DNA of 64,000 nucleotides from Sediminicola sp. YIK13 (GCF_001430825.1 NZ_CP010535.1:1034501-1098500); one strand, 5' to 3'. Shown: positions 26,447 to 36,002, numbered from the stretch's first letter. Notes: generated by a model from the sequence alone, not told the origin. A program made the numbers and translations.

Positions 26447-27940
26447 ATGATAAAAAAAACTACCCTTGCTTTTCTTCTAATTTCATGTACCGTCTTACTT
26501 TCCAAAGCCCAGGATAGAAGCCTGCCCGTAGACACTACCATAGTCACCCAACATAGTGTGACCGCGAATGGAGCTACTTTTAGTTACACCGCGAAAACTG
26601 GAACCCAGCCGGTTTGGGATGACATGGGGAAACCTATAGCAGCCCTACACTACACCTACTACACAAGAAACAATATAAAGGACAGGGAGGAAAGGCCCTT
26701 GGTCATTTCCTTTAATGGCGGACCTGGTTCAGGTTCCGTATGGATGCATTTGGCATACACAGGTCCCCGAATACTCAAAATTGATGATGAAGGCTTTCCT
26801 GTTCAACCTTATGGTGTAAAAGAAAATCCTTTTTCAATTTTGGATGTGGCAGATATTGTATACGTAAATCCAGCGAATACAGGATATTCCCGAACCATCC
26901 CGGTGAGCGGAAAGGAAGTGGATAGATCTAAATTTTTTGGTATCAATGCCGATATTAAATACCTAGCAGAGTGGTTGAACACCTTTGTTACCCGTAATAA
27001 CAGATGGCGATCCCCAAAATACATCATAGGGGAAAGCTACGGTGGAACCAGGGTTGCGGGATTGGCATTGGAATTGCAGAATAGGCAGTGGATGTACCTC
27101 AATGGGGTCATTATGGTATCTCCAGCAGATTATAAGGTTATACGTGTTGGCGGACCAGTATCCGACGCCTTGAACTTACCATATTTTACAGCAGCGGCAT
27201 GGTATCAAAAAGCTTTGGACCCTGCCCTGCAGCAGAAAGATCTTCTGGAAATCTTACCGGAATCCGAAAATTATACCCTAAACACCCTTATTCCTGCCTT
27301 GTCTAAGGGAGGTTTTATTTCTGATACAGAAAAGATGGAGGTGGCTAAAAAAATGGCCTTCTACTCCGGACTTACAGAGAAAGAGATTTTGGAACACAAT
27401 TTAGTAATTCCTACAAGTTATTTCTGGAAAGCACTTTTAAGGGATAAAAGTGGTTACACTATTGGTCGATTGGATTCCCGTTATTTGGGGATGGATAAGC
27501 AGTTGGCGGGTGATTCCCCAGATTACAACTCTGAACTAACTTCCTGGTTACATTCCTTTACCCCTGCCATAAACTACTACCTTCAGGAAGAATTAAAATT
27601 CAAAACGGACATGAAGTATAATATGTTCGGCCCTGTAAATCCTTGGGATGACAGTGATGATAATACTAGGGATAATTTGAGACAGGCTATGGCCCAAAAT
27701 CCCTATTTAAAGGTGATGTTCCAATCTGGATATTACGATGGGGCAACAACATACTTTAATGCCAAGTATACTATGTGGCAGATAGATCCTAGCGGGCGTA
27801 TGAAAGACCGATTTAGCTTTAAGGGATATAGAAGCGGGCATATGATGTATTTGAGAAGGGAAGATTTACAAAAAGCAAATAACGATATAAGGGAGTTTAT
27901 TATTAATTCTAGCGCTACAGGTAAATCGGCCAAATATTAG
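26447..27940 (+). CDS. Secreted S10-type serine carboxypeptidase-like protein
   Basis: A 497-residue exported hydrolase with signal peptide MIKKTTLAFLLISCTVLLSKAQ. It has an alpha/beta hydrolase fold of the S10 peptidase family: oxyanion-hole segment FNGGPGSGSVWMHL (89-102), nucleophile S197 in IIGESYGGTRVAG, probable acid D431 in GYYDGATTYF and H465 in YRSGHMMYLR, so all three catalytic residues are present. S10 enzymes remove C-terminal amino acids from peptides at acidic pH. It probably acts in the periplasm or outside the cell in peptide scavenging. It stands alone: 176 bp of non-coding DNA lies before it and a terminator after it. Confidence 0.88.
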   Translation: MIKKTTLAFLLISCTVLLSKAQDRSLPVDTTIVTQHSVTANGATFSYTAKTGTQPVWDDMGKPIAALHYTYYTRNNIKDREERPLVISFNGGPGSGSVWMHLAYTGPRILKIDDEGFPVQPYGVKENPFSILDVADIVYVNPANTGYSRTIPVSGKEVDRSKFFGINADIKYLAEWLNTFVTRNNRWRSPKYIIGESYGGTRVAGLALELQNRQWMYLNGVIMVSPADYKVIRVGGPVSDALNLPYFTAAAWYQKALDPALQQKDLLEILPESENYTLNTLIPALSKGGFISDTEKMEVAKKMAFYSGLTEKEILEHNLVIPTSYFWKALLRDKSGYTIGRLDSRYLGMDKQLAGDSPDYNSELTSWLHSFTPAINYYLQEELKFKTDMKYNMFGPVNPWDDSDDNTRDNLRQAMAQNPYLKVMFQSGYYDGATTYFNAKYTMWQIDPSGRMKDRFSFKGYRSGHMMYLRREDLQKANNDIREFIINSSATGKSAKY

Positions 27941-27948
27941 ATAATTCT

Positions 27949-27982
27949 GTGACAGCCTAAATTCATGGGCTGTCACTTTTTT
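27949..27982 (+). terminator. Terminator of the S10 peptidase gene
   Basis: GTGACAGCC (27949-27957) pairs with GGCTGTCAC (27968-27976), followed by six Ts, 8 bp after the stop codon. Confidence 0.85.
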
Positions 27983-28018
27983 AACAGCTTCGACACATCT
28001 TATTAAGTTCACATCAGG

Positions 28019-28417
28019 ATGCTAAAATGTACATATAAATTTGAAAACAAAGTTGACCATATGGTGATGAAAATCACAGGTTCCTATATTTTTCAGGACT
28101 TTATTAAAATGCCAGAGGTCATACTAGAAGCATGTGAATCACACGGAAATTATAAAGTACTGTTACTGGGAGATGAATTAATGGATACCAATTGATCCAC
28201 CATTGACCGCTTTTTTATAGGAGAAAAAATTGCTGAAGTTTTACGTTCTAAGGTAAAGCTTGCTGTCGTATGGCCCCCTGAACACATGAATAAACTCACC
28301 GAAAATGTAGCGGTAAACAGAGCAGCGTATATGCGTATGTTCGTGGAACAAAAAGAAGCTAAAAAGTGGTTATTGGATAAAGATGCCAGAGAGCCAGGGG
28401 AATTGTTCAAAAAATAA
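28019..28417 (+). pseudogene. SpoIIAA/STAS-like protein gene broken by an in-frame TGA
   Basis: From ATG 28019 to TAA 28415-28417 one frame reads as a 132-codon protein except for TGA at codon 59 (28193-28195). Before it: MLKCTYKFENKVDHMVMKIT and a helix IKMPEVILEACESHGNYKVLL. After it: STIDRFFIGEKIAEVLRSK, LAVVWPPEHMNKLTENV and EQKEAKKWLLDK. The fold pattern (strands alternating with helices, final acidic AKKWLL helix) resembles the SpoIIAA-like STAS family, which is inference. One change, such as TGG to TGA within DTN(W)STID, explains the break, and the frame is otherwise clean. No start codon lies soon after the stop, so reinitiation is unlikely. It could be a recent pseudogene or a sequencing error. 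Confidence 0.75.
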
Positions 28418-28420
28418 ATA

Positions 28421-29182
28421 CTACTCCTTATTACTAACTGTAACCGTTATTCCTTTTTCTTCCAATTTCTCAATTAATGATAGTGAGATGCCCCTATCTG
28501 TTATAATCTCATCTATTTGTTCCAAATCACAAATTTTGGCAAAACTTTTTTTACCGAATTTAGAAGAATCAACCAATAGTATTATTTTTTGTGCTGCGGT
28601 CAACATCCTTTTGTTCAACTGCGCCTCCTCCAAATGAGTAGTACTTAAACCATACTCCAAGTCGATCCCATCAACACTTAAAAACAATTTACTGCAAGAG
28701 ATATTATCAAGGATATAAGCCGCATAATTACCCACTACAGAAGATGAACTATGACGCACGTAACCTCCTAATTGTAATACTTCCACTTCCCTAAACTTAA
28801 TAAGCTCTAAGGTCACATTTAAAGAGGAGGTGATCACCGTTAATTTTCCTTTGGGCCTAATACACCTTGCCAATGCTTGGACGGTAGTTCCCGAAGCGAT
28901 CATTATGGAATCATTTTCCAGAATGAGTTGGGCTGCAGCTTCTGCTATTTTATTTTTTTCAGATACCGAAATCTTTTCCTTCTCATTAACAGGCCTATCA
29001 TTTATATAAGGATTATCAAATGAGGCTCCCCCATGGGTTCTAAATAAGAGCCCTTTTTCTTCCAAAATTCTTAAATCCTTTCTAATGGTTACCGCAGAAA
29101 CATTCAAGCTTTTGCAGAGATCCGATACTTCCACATATTTTTTCTCCTGTAATCTTTCCAAAATATCTTGATGTCTTTTCAT
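28421..29182 (-). CDS. glpR: DeoR family transcriptional regulator, probable glycerol repressor (GlpR)
   Basis: A 253-residue DeoR-family repressor. The N-terminal winged helix-turn-helix (1-57) contains VEVSDLCKSLNVSAVTIRKDLRILEEKGLLFRTHGGA, the family signature. The C-terminal DeoR sensor domain (about 75-235; ENDSIMIASGTTVQALAR, KLFLSVDGID, LLVDSSKFGK) binds a phosphorylated sugar or polyol. It is transcribed away from glpD-glpK-glpF, 159 bp apart, so glycerol-3-phosphate is the likely inducer and the operon the likely target. That assignment rests on context; the DeoR fold itself is clear. Confidence 0.88.
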   Translation of the reverse strand: MKRHQDILERLQEKKYVEVSDLCKSLNVSAVTIRKDLRILEEKGLLFRTHGGASFDNPYINDRPVNEKEKISVSEKNKIAEAAAQLILENDSIMIASGTTVQALARCIRPKGKLTVITSSLNVTLELIKFREVEVLQLGGYVRHSSSSVVGNYAAYILDNISCSKLFLSVDGIDLEYGLSTTHLEEAQLNKRMLTAAQKIILLVDSSKFGKKSFAKICDLEQIDEIITDRGISLSLIEKLEEKGITVTVSNKE

Positions 29183-29237
29183 AATGCAAATATGTAATAG
29201 AATGAAACTTAAAATTTACGAAGACTATATAAATGAC

Positions 29238-29245
29238 CAAATATA
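29238..29245 (-). promoter_or_regulatory. -7 promoter element of glpR
   Basis: On the minus strand TATATTTG matches TAnnTTTG, 55 bp before the glpR start. A second near match (CATATTTG, 29187-29194) is closer to the gene but would leave almost no leader. Confidence 0.45.
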
Positions 29246-29256
29246 ATTAATTTAAG

Positions 29257-29286
29257 CTTCATTTGATTTCGTTTAAATTTCGAAAT
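29257..29286. promoter_or_regulatory. Candidate GlpR operator, direct repeats upstream of glpD
   Basis: TTCATTTGA (29258), TTCGTTTAA (29268) and TTCGAAATG (29279) form an array with 10-11 bp steps, one helical turn, between the divergent glpR and glpD genes. DeoR-family repressors commonly bind short repeats arranged this way. Assigning it to GlpR is inference. Confidence 0.4.
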
Positions 29287-29341
29287 GTTTTTTTATCATG
29301 ATTATTTGTGTTACTATTGAAATGATTAAAAAGTAAAACGT

Positions 29342-30928
29342 GTGAATATTTTTGGAAGAGAAACCATTCTTAAAGGTCTAAAAAGTACCAAAAACTGGGA
29401 TGTAATAATTATTGGTGGTGGTGCCACAGGTCTTGGAATAGCTTTGGATAGTGTTACGAGGGGCTATAAAACGGTACTTTTGGAACAAGTAGATTTTGCA
29501 AAAGGCACATCCAGTAGAAGCACTAAATTGGTACACGGTGGGGTCCGGTATTTGGCTCAAGGTGATATAGGTTTGGTTAAAGAGGCCTTATATGAAAGGG
29601 GATTAATGCTAAAAAATGCTGCACATTTAGTATCAAATCAGTCCTTTATCATACCTAATTACAGGTGGTGGGATGGTATTTTTTATACCACGGGTCTCAA
29701 AATATATGATCTTTTGGCGGGAAAATTAAGTTTGGGAAAATCGTTCCATATCAATAAAAACGAAACTCATAATAGGTTAAAAACCCTAAAAACCGAACAT
29801 TTAAAAGGAGGCGTTGTATATCAAGATGGTCAATTTGATGATTCTAGATTAGCGATTAATATAGCCCAAACAGCCATTGAAAATGGGGCAACCCTTCTCA
29901 ATCATTTTGAAGTACAAAAGTTGAGAAAGGATGATACAGGAACTGTTAACGGTGTACTTGCAATAGATAGGGAGTCAGGAACAGAGTATGCCCTAAATGG
30001 CAAGGTGGTCATCAATGCCACTGGCGTATTTACGGATGAAATATTACAAATGGACAATGAATATGCCAAAAATATGGTGCGCCCCAGTCAGGGGATACAT
30101 TTCGTTTTGGATAAATCTTTTTTACCTGGGGATGATGCCATCATGATTCCAAAAACGGATGATGGACGAGTCCTTTTCCTGGTACCTTGGCATGATAAGG
30201 TTGTGGTTGGGACTACTGACACCGTTTTGGACAGTCATAGCCTGGAACCGATAGCCTTAGAAGAGGAAATCAACTTTATCCTCAATACGGCCAATAAATA
30301 CTTGACCAAAAAAGTGGAAAGAAAAGATGTCCTTAGCGTATACGCGGGATTAAGGCCTTTAGCGGCGCCACAAGATGAGTCTGAAAAAACAAAGGAAATA
30401 TCTAGAAGTCATAAAATCATTATTTCCAATTCGGGACTAGTTACGATAACTGGCGGCAAATGGACCACCTATCGAAGAATGGCACAGGATACCTTGAACA
30501 AGGTAATTGAAAAAGGGAAATTGAAAAAGAAGACCTGCAAGACAATTTCTCTTTCCATACATGGTTCAACTGATATCATGGATCGTAACAATCACTTATA
30601 TATCTATGGTACGGATTACCAAGAAATTAAGAAATTAATACAAAAAGATCCTGAACTTGGAGAAAAACTACATCCAAATTTAGATTTTCTAAAAGCAGAA
30701 GTGGTTTGGGCCGTAAGAAATGAAATGGCCCGAACTATTGAGGATGTACTGGCCAGACGTGTTAGGGCCCTATTTCTTGATGCAAGGGCAGCAATAGAAA
30801 TAGCCCCTTTGGTTGCCGATATTTTGGCAAAAGAACTTGAAAAGTCTTTAGAATGGAAAACCTCGCAAATCTTAGCATTCAATGCTATAGCAAAAAATTA
30901 TATCTTAAAAGGCCAACCAAAAAGTTAA
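29342..30928 (+). CDS. glpD: Aerobic glycerol-3-phosphate dehydrogenase (GlpD)
   Basis: A 528-residue FAD-dependent enzyme that oxidises glycerol-3-phosphate to dihydroxyacetone phosphate at the inner membrane and feeds quinone. The FAD-binding Rossmann motif IIGGGATGLGIAL is at 23-35, followed by the family segment GTSSRSTKLVHGGVRYLAQGD (about 58-78), VVGTTDTVL and the GGKWTTYRRMA motif. A C-terminal helical domain follows (from about 395). The start is GTG at 29342; there is no ATG before the FAD motif. First gene of the glpD-glpK-glpF-hydrolase run, divergent from glpR. Confidence 0.95.
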   Translation: MNIFGRETILKGLKSTKNWDVIIIGGGATGLGIALDSVTRGYKTVLLEQVDFAKGTSSRSTKLVHGGVRYLAQGDIGLVKEALYERGLMLKNAAHLVSNQSFIIPNYRWWDGIFYTTGLKIYDLLAGKLSLGKSFHINKNETHNRLKTLKTEHLKGGVVYQDGQFDDSRLAINIAQTAIENGATLLNHFEVQKLRKDDTGTVNGVLAIDRESGTEYALNGKVVINATGVFTDEILQMDNEYAKNMVRPSQGIHFVLDKSFLPGDDAIMIPKTDDGRVLFLVPWHDKVVVGTTDTVLDSHSLEPIALEEEINFILNTANKYLTKKVERKDVLSVYAGLRPLAAPQDESEKTKEISRSHKIIISNSGLVTITGGKWTTYRRMAQDTLNKVIEKGKLKKKTCKTISLSIHGSTDIMDRNNHLYIYGTDYQEIKKLIQKDPELGEKLHPNLDFLKAEVVWAVRNEMARTIEDVLARRVRALFLDARAAIEIAPLVADILAKELEKSLEWKTSQILAFNAIAKNYILKGQPKS

Positions 30929-30973
30929 ATTATTAACCAATAAATTTTGAATAAATCTTTATAAATTTAGTGT

Positions 30974-32464
30974 ATGGACCAATATATTCTTGCCCTAGAT
31001 CAGGGTACAACCAGTTCCCGAGCCGTTATTTTCAATAAAAAAGGAAACATAGTTTCCACTGCCCAAAAAGAGTTTACCCAATATTTCCCGCAACCGGGCT
31101 GGGTAGAACATGATCCTATGGAAATTTGGTCCACACAAGCTGGGATAGCGGCGGAAGCCTTAGTAAAAAAAGGGTTGAATGGAAGTAACATTGCAGCAAT
31201 AGGGATTACAAACCAAAGGGAAACGGTAGTTGTTTGGGACAAAAAGACAGGAGAACCTGTATACAATGCCATTGTTTGGCAAGACAAAAGAACCGCCGAA
31301 TACTGTGATGAATTAAAGGAACAGGGCAAATCTGATCTTATCAGAAAAAAAACGGGTTTGGTCATTGATTCCTACTTTTCTGCAACCAAAGTAAAATGGA
31401 TCTTAGATAACGTTGAGGGTGCCCGTAAAAGGGCCAATGAAGGAGATTTGATTATGGGGACCATTGATACGTGGTTAATATGGAAGATGACCTTGGGAGA
31501 AAAGCATATCACCGATGTCACCAATGCCTCTAGAACCCTTATTTTCAATATCAATACAATGTCATGGGATGATGAATTATTAACACTTTTTAATATCCCA
31601 AAAAGCATGCTTCCTGAAGTTAAACAGTCTAGTGAGCTGTACGGACATACCTCTGGAACCATCATTGCAAACAAAATTCCCATTGCGGGAATTGCAGGGG
31701 ATCAGCAAGCAGCTTTATTTGGTCAAATGTGCACCAAATCCGGGATGGTAAAAAACACCTATGGGACCGGTTGTTTTATGCTCATGAATATTGGAGAGAA
31801 ACCAATAGTTTCCAAGAATAATTTATTGACAACTGTTGCCTGGAAAATAAATGGAAAAACTACCTACGCCTTTGAAGGAAGTGTATTTATTGCTGGTGCT
31901 GTAGTACAATGGCTAAGGGACGGATTAAAGATCATAAAGACATCCTCCGATGTTGAAAAACTTGCTGGTTCTGTCAGCGATACTGAAGGAGTATATGTTG
32001 TACCGGCTTTCGCTGGGCTAGGTGCCCCATATTGGAACCAAAAAGCACAAGGAACAATTTTTGGAATTACTAGAGGAACTACAGATGCCCATATTGCTAG
32101 AGCAGCCATTGAGTCAATAGCCTATCAAACTATGGACATACTAAAAGCTATGGAAGCTGATGCGGAACTGACCATTAAAGAATTACGGGTTGATGGCGGG
32201 GCAACAGTGAACAATACCCTAATGCAGTTTCAATCAGATGTTTTAAATACTACTACCATAAGGCCCAAAGTAATAGAGACCACAGTTATGGGCGCCGCCT
32301 ACTTGGCCGGATTGGCAGTTGGATACTGGGATAGTCTAGAGGAAATACAAGAAATCTGGCAAACCGATGTACACTTTAACCCTACAACAGAACGCGAAGG
32401 AATAGATAAAGGCATTAAAGGGTGGTACAAGGCCATCTCTGCCTTACAATTCTGGGCAAAATAA
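30974..32464 (+). CDS. glpK: Glycerol kinase (GlpK)
   Basis: A 496-residue FGGY-family kinase that phosphorylates glycerol with ATP. ATP-loop DQGTTSSRA is at 9-17, the glycerol-contact segment is [11 protein letters not shown], the catalytic aspartate region is [12 protein letters not shown], and the second phosphate loop is [25 protein letters not shown] is the family's C-terminal signature. The length and motifs are those of ordinary GlpK. It lies 45 bp after glpD and 25 bp before glpF in one operon, so glycerol uptake, phosphorylation and oxidation are encoded together. Confidence 0.97.
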   Translation: MDQYILALDQGTTSSRAVIFNKKGNIVSTAQKEFTQYFPQPGWVEHDPMEIWSTQAGIAAEALVKKGLNGSNIAAIGITNQRETVVVWDKKTGEPVYNAIVWQDKRTAEYCDELKEQGKSDLIRKKTGLVIDSYFSATKVKWILDNVEGARKRANEGDLIMGTIDTWLIWKMTLGEKHITDVTNASRTLIFNINTMSWDDELLTLFNIPKSMLPEVKQSSELYGHTSGTIIANKIPIAGIAGDQQAALFGQMCTKSGMVKNTYGTGCFMLMNIGEKPIVSKNNLLTTVAWKINGKTTYAFEGSVFIAGAVVQWLRDGLKIIKTSSDVEKLAGSVSDTEGVYVVPAFAGLGAPYWNQKAQGTIFGITRGTTDAHIARAAIESIAYQTMDILKAMEADAELTIKELRVDGGATVNNTLMQFQSDVLNTTTIRPKVIETTVMGAAYLAGLAVGYWDSLEEIQEIWQTDVHFNPTTEREGIDKGIKGWYKAISALQFWAK

Positions 32465-32489
32465 TTACACTAAACAAACCATCTAAATT

Positions 32490-33230
32490 ATGACACCTTT
32501 TATTGCAGAAATTGTTGGCACAGGCCTACTCATATTATTGGGTGGAGGCGTCGTTGCCAATGTAGTCTTGAAGAAAACAGCTGGTAATAATAGTGGCTGG
32601 ATAGTAATTACTACTGGCTGGGCCCTTGCGGTATACATTGGGGTGGTTGTTTCAGCACCCTACAGCGGAGCTCATTTAAACCCCGCAGTAAGTATAGGTT
32701 TGGCTTTAGCGGGTAAATTTGACTGGGTGTTGGTCCCCCTATTTATTCTCGCCCAATTTATTGGTGCTATGATAGGTTCTTTTCTTGTATGGGCCGTTTA
32801 TAGAAATCACTTTAGCGCTACCGAAAATGGGGAAGCCAAAAAAGCAGTTTTCTGTACCTCTCCGGCAATTAGACATTATCCAACGAATCTGATAAGTGAG
32901 ATCATAGGGACTTTTGTATTGATATTTACAATTTTGTATTTCACTGAAGCTTCAATAACAGACTCCGAAACCGTCGTAGGCTTGGGCTCAGTGGGAGCAA
33001 TTCCCGTGGCATTTCTAGTATGGGCGATCGGGCTTTCGTTAGGTGGCACTACTGGGTACGCCATTAATCCGGCAAGGGACTTAGGGCCTAGAATAGTTCA
33101 TGCCCTCTTGCCCATTAAAAATAAGAACGGCAATGATTGGGGTTATGCCTGGATCCCTGTTTTAGGACCAATAGTGGGCGCATTATTGGCGGCACTTCTT
33201 TCAATGATTCTTAACCAATCAATTTTATGA
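32490..33230 (+). CDS. glpF: Glycerol uptake facilitator (GlpF)
   Basis: A 246-residue major intrinsic protein with six membrane helices and two half-helices carrying the NPA motifs: HLNPAVS (NPA 64-66) and INPARD (NPA 193-195). The aspartate right after the second NPAR is the hallmark that separates glycerol channels from strict water channels. It lets glycerol cross the inner membrane by facilitated diffusion, trapped by GlpK. It overlaps the start of the next gene by 4 bp (ATGA), so translation of the two is coupled. Confidence 0.95.
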   Translation: MTPFIAEIVGTGLLILLGGGVVANVVLKKTAGNNSGWIVITTGWALAVYIGVVVSAPYSGAHLNPAVSIGLALAGKFDWVLVPLFILAQFIGAMIGSFLVWAVYRNHFSATENGEAKKAVFCTSPAIRHYPTNLISEIIGTFVLIFTILYFTEASITDSETVVGLGSVGAIPVAFLVWAIGLSLGGTTGYAINPARDLGPRIVHALLPIKNKNGNDWGYAWIPVLGPIVGALLAALLSMILNQSIL

Positions 33231-34552
33231 GACCACGTCTATTAGCAAATAAACACAACATCCTTTTAATCTTTTTTACAGGTATATTCATAAGTGCTGG
33301 TCCCATTGTATTTGGTCAGGATACCGATGAATTTATTTATGGGGATGCACTTCCCGACGCGCCAGAATTGGCCGTGAGGGGTGAATATAAGGTTGGGGTA
33401 CGTACCTTAGATTTCGTCAATCCTAAACAAATAGATATTCTCAATGCTAAAGAGGGAATTGCCCCCTTATACGATAGACCGTTAAAAATTGAAGTATGGT
33501 ATCCAGCATTACTTGATGGAAATACCCCCGAAGTTGTTGTATATGATCAGGTAATGGGTTCCTCAAATGATGAAAAGAGACCATTGATCCCTTTCACCTT
33601 TAAGGGCAGGGCAGCAAAAGATGCTTCCCCCCTCTCCAAAGATGGACCTTTTCCTTTGGTCATAGTTTCCCATGGGTATTTGGGCTCTAGGTTACTTCTC
33701 ACCTATTTAACCGAAAACCTGGCCTCAAAGGGCTATATCGTGGTAGCCATAGATCACAAGGATTCTACGTTTAAAGATGCTGGCGGTTTTCAAAGCACAT
33801 TATTGAACAGACCTAAAGATATTTTGTTTACACTAAACAAAATTGACGAATTCAACGAACCAAAATCGGGTAGTTTCCTATCTGGATTAATTGATGTGAA
33901 CAATACCGCTATTATTGGATATTCCATGGGTGGTTACGGGGTTTTAAATGTAGCTGGAGCAGGATATAGCGAACAATTAAAGATTTTTTTCGGGACCATG
34001 ACAGGTGGCAATACTGCTATTACAAGTCTTATTTCCAATGACCTGGAATTCGTAGGCGGCAAGGATCCCAGGATTAAGGCCGTTGTTGCTTTTGCACCTT
34101 GGGGCATGGAAAGAGGTGTATGGGACTTAGAGGGTCTCAAGGGCCTAAAAACCCCCACTTTTTTTATTGCCGGTGATCAGGATGACATTTCCGGCTATGA
34201 AAAGGGAATTAAAGCCATTTTCAGCGGCAGTGTCAATGCTGATAGGTACTTACTCACCTATGCCAATGCCAGACATAATGTTGCGCCCAATCCACCGCCA
34301 GTAGAATCTTTACAAGGGGATCTGCACATAGATGAATATTATCGTTATGCAGAACCTTCGTGGGATTCCCGACGAATGAATAATATAAACCAACACTTTG
34401 TTACCGCCTTTATAGGCCTACATTTAAAAGCCAAAAAGGATTACGCAAAATATTTGAATCTTCAAGAGAATTCCAATGGTCAAGATTGGTTCGGCTTCGT
34501 TCTCAGGTCATCAACCGGAATGGAGTTGTTGCACAAGATGCCAGGGGAGTAA
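33227..34552 (+). CDS. Exported alpha/beta hydrolase, platelet-activating-factor acetylhydrolase-like
   Basis: A 441-residue protein with an N-terminal export signal (about 8-31, ending in PIVFGQ). The alpha/beta hydrolase fold shows the oxyanion segment PLVIVSHGYLGSR (143-155), nucleophile S233 in GYSMGGYG, probable acid in IAGDQDD (D317) and H350 in NARHNVAP. The overall pattern, including the early DRPLKIEVWYPA, resembles the PAF-acetylhydrolase-II/dienelactone-hydrolase-like secreted esterases. Because its ATG overlaps the stop of glpF, it belongs to the glycerol operon and may release glycerol or glycerophospho-compounds from lipids outside the cell. That role is inferred only from position. 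Confidence 0.8.
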   Translation: MRPRLLANKHNILLIFFTGIFISAGPIVFGQDTDEFIYGDALPDAPELAVRGEYKVGVRTLDFVNPKQIDILNAKEGIAPLYDRPLKIEVWYPALLDGNTPEVVVYDQVMGSSNDEKRPLIPFTFKGRAAKDASPLSKDGPFPLVIVSHGYLGSRLLLTYLTENLASKGYIVVAIDHKDSTFKDAGGFQSTLLNRPKDILFTLNKIDEFNEPKSGSFLSGLIDVNNTAIIGYSMGGYGVLNVAGAGYSEQLKIFFGTMTGGNTAITSLISNDLEFVGGKDPRIKAVVAFAPWGMERGVWDLEGLKGLKTPTFFIAGDQDDISGYEKGIKAIFSGSVNADRYLLTYANARHNVAPNPPPVESLQGDLHIDEYYRYAEPSWDSRRMNNINQHFVTAFIGLHLKAKKDYAKYLNLQENSNGQDWFGFVLRSSTGMELLHKMPGE

Positions 34553-34705
34553 TTTATTTGGAAAGCAAAGTAAACAAAGTGCTCTAACTACTTAGATCGG
34601 AGTCCTTTTCGTATTTAAATAAAATGAAATGTTACATTAATCATAAATTCTTATAATGCGTTAAAATCCATATCGATTAAACATCATTTCTCCATATCAA
34701 TTTGA

Positions 34706-34713
34706 TACTTTTG
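34706..34713 (+). promoter_or_regulatory. -7 promoter element just before the MscS-type channel gene
   Basis: TACTTTTG matches TAnnTTTG only 8 bp before the ATG at 34722. The transcript would begin about 5 bases before the start codon, nearly leaderless. GGAG at 34716-34719 lies in the same gap. Confidence 0.4.
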
Positions 34714-34721
34714 CCGGAGTT

Positions 34722-36002
34722 ATGATATTTCAAAAAGAACTTATATTTCCAGAAATAGCCCATGTGCTATACGATTATTTTATTTCGATTGGTTTCTCAG
34801 AAACCGCGGCGAAGTATTTTAATATGTTGGGCCTCCTTTTGGCGATGCTTCTAATTATTAGCATCTTGGATTTTATCATTAGAAAAATCTTAATCCAGGC
34901 TTTTACTGCGTTTGCCAAAAAGACCACTACAACTTTTGACGATTATTTGGTGATCAACAAAGTACCAAGAAACGTTGCCCATATTGTTCCCCTATTCATT
35001 GCTCTGGAATTTATGCCCACTGTGCTGATCGATTTTAAGTATGCGGACAGTATAGCAGAAAAAGGACTTCATGTTTTTAGCATCATATTGACCCTCTGGA
35101 TCGTTCGTAGTTTATTGAACACCCTTAAGAGCTATTTTAAGACCCTGCCCCACCTCAGGGACAAGCCCATAGATAGCTATATTCAGGTGTTTATGATCTT
35201 TGCATGGATTATAGGCATAGCCTCTGCTCTGGCCATTATTACCGGATTTGAGTTTATTAAATTCATTACCACCCTTGGGGCGGCTTCTGCCGTGATTATA
35301 CTGATATTTAAGGATACCATTTTAGGGTTCGTTGCCAGTATCCAAGTTTCCATTAATGATATGGTCCGTATTGGGGATTGGATCACCTTTGAGAAATATG
35401 GGGCAGACGGTGATGTTACCGAAATTAATTTAGCTACCGTAAAGGTTCTAAATTTTGATTATACAACCACTACCATTCCTACCTACGCCTTAATTTCAGA
35501 TTCTTTCAAAAACTGGAGGAGTATGGTGAACTCTGATGGAAGAAGGATTAAAAGGGCGCTGATCATCAAACAAAAGAGCATCAAGTATCTCACAAAAGAA
35601 GATATTGAAAGACTAAAGGGCATAGGCCTTCTTACAGCTTATTTGGAAAGAAGGGGAAATGATATAGAAACCTATAATACTACTAATAATATCAACAAGG
35701 AATTGGCAATTAATGGAAGAAATTTGACCAATATCGGAGTTTTTAGAAAATACGTGGAGAGTTATGTTGCCAGTCACTCGGGCATTAATAAAAACATGAT
35801 GCTGATGGCTAGGCACCTTGCCCCTACCTCCCAAGGTATTCCTTTGGAGGTATATGCCTTTAGCAGCGATAGGAGATGGGAAAACTATGAGTACATCATG
35901 GCAGATATTTTTGACCATCTTTTGGCTGCTGTCCCTTATTTTGATTTGGAGCTATTTGAACTCCCCGATAATTCTGTTCACGCTGTACCTAGGTCATCTT
36001 AA
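34722..36002 (+). CDS. Mechanosensitive channel of the MscS family, YbdG-like
   Basis: A 426-residue membrane protein with about five N-terminal helices (33-60, 85-105, 115-135, 155-175, 181-212), longer than MscS itself. The pore-lining helix and its exit, GAASAVIILIFKDTILGFVASIQVSINDMVRIGDWI (187-221), is the MscS signature. The beta domain (about 222-265; DGDVTEI, TIPTYALISDSFKNW) and an alpha/beta cytoplasmic domain follow. Length and layout fit E. coli YbdG (415 residues), a low-conductance osmotic channel. It stands alone. Confidence 0.88.
   Translation: MIFQKELIFPEIAHVLYDYFISIGFSETAAKYFNMLGLLLAMLLIISILDFIIRKILIQAFTAFAKKTTTTFDDYLVINKVPRNVAHIVPLFIALEFMPTVLIDFKYADSIAEKGLHVFSIILTLWIVRSLLNTLKSYFKTLPHLRDKPIDSYIQVFMIFAWIIGIASALAIITGFEFIKFITTLGAASAVIILIFKDTILGFVASIQVSINDMVRIGDWITFEKYGADGDVTEINLATVKVLNFDYTTTTIPTYALISDSFKNWRSMVNSDGRRIKRALIIKQKSIKYLTKEDIERLKGIGLLTAYLERRGNDIETYNTTNNINKELAINGRNLTNIGVFRKYVESYVASHSGINKNMMLMARHLAPTSQGIPLEVYAFSSDRRWENYEYIMADIFDHLLAAVPYFDLELFELPDNSVHAVPRSS

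Noticed and set aside
28193-28195. Selenocysteine or other recoding of the TGA in the SpoIIAA-like gene
   Set aside because: No hairpin resembling a SECIS element was seen just after the codon, and the site (between DTN and STID) is not a redox motif. A nonsense change or sequencing error is simpler.
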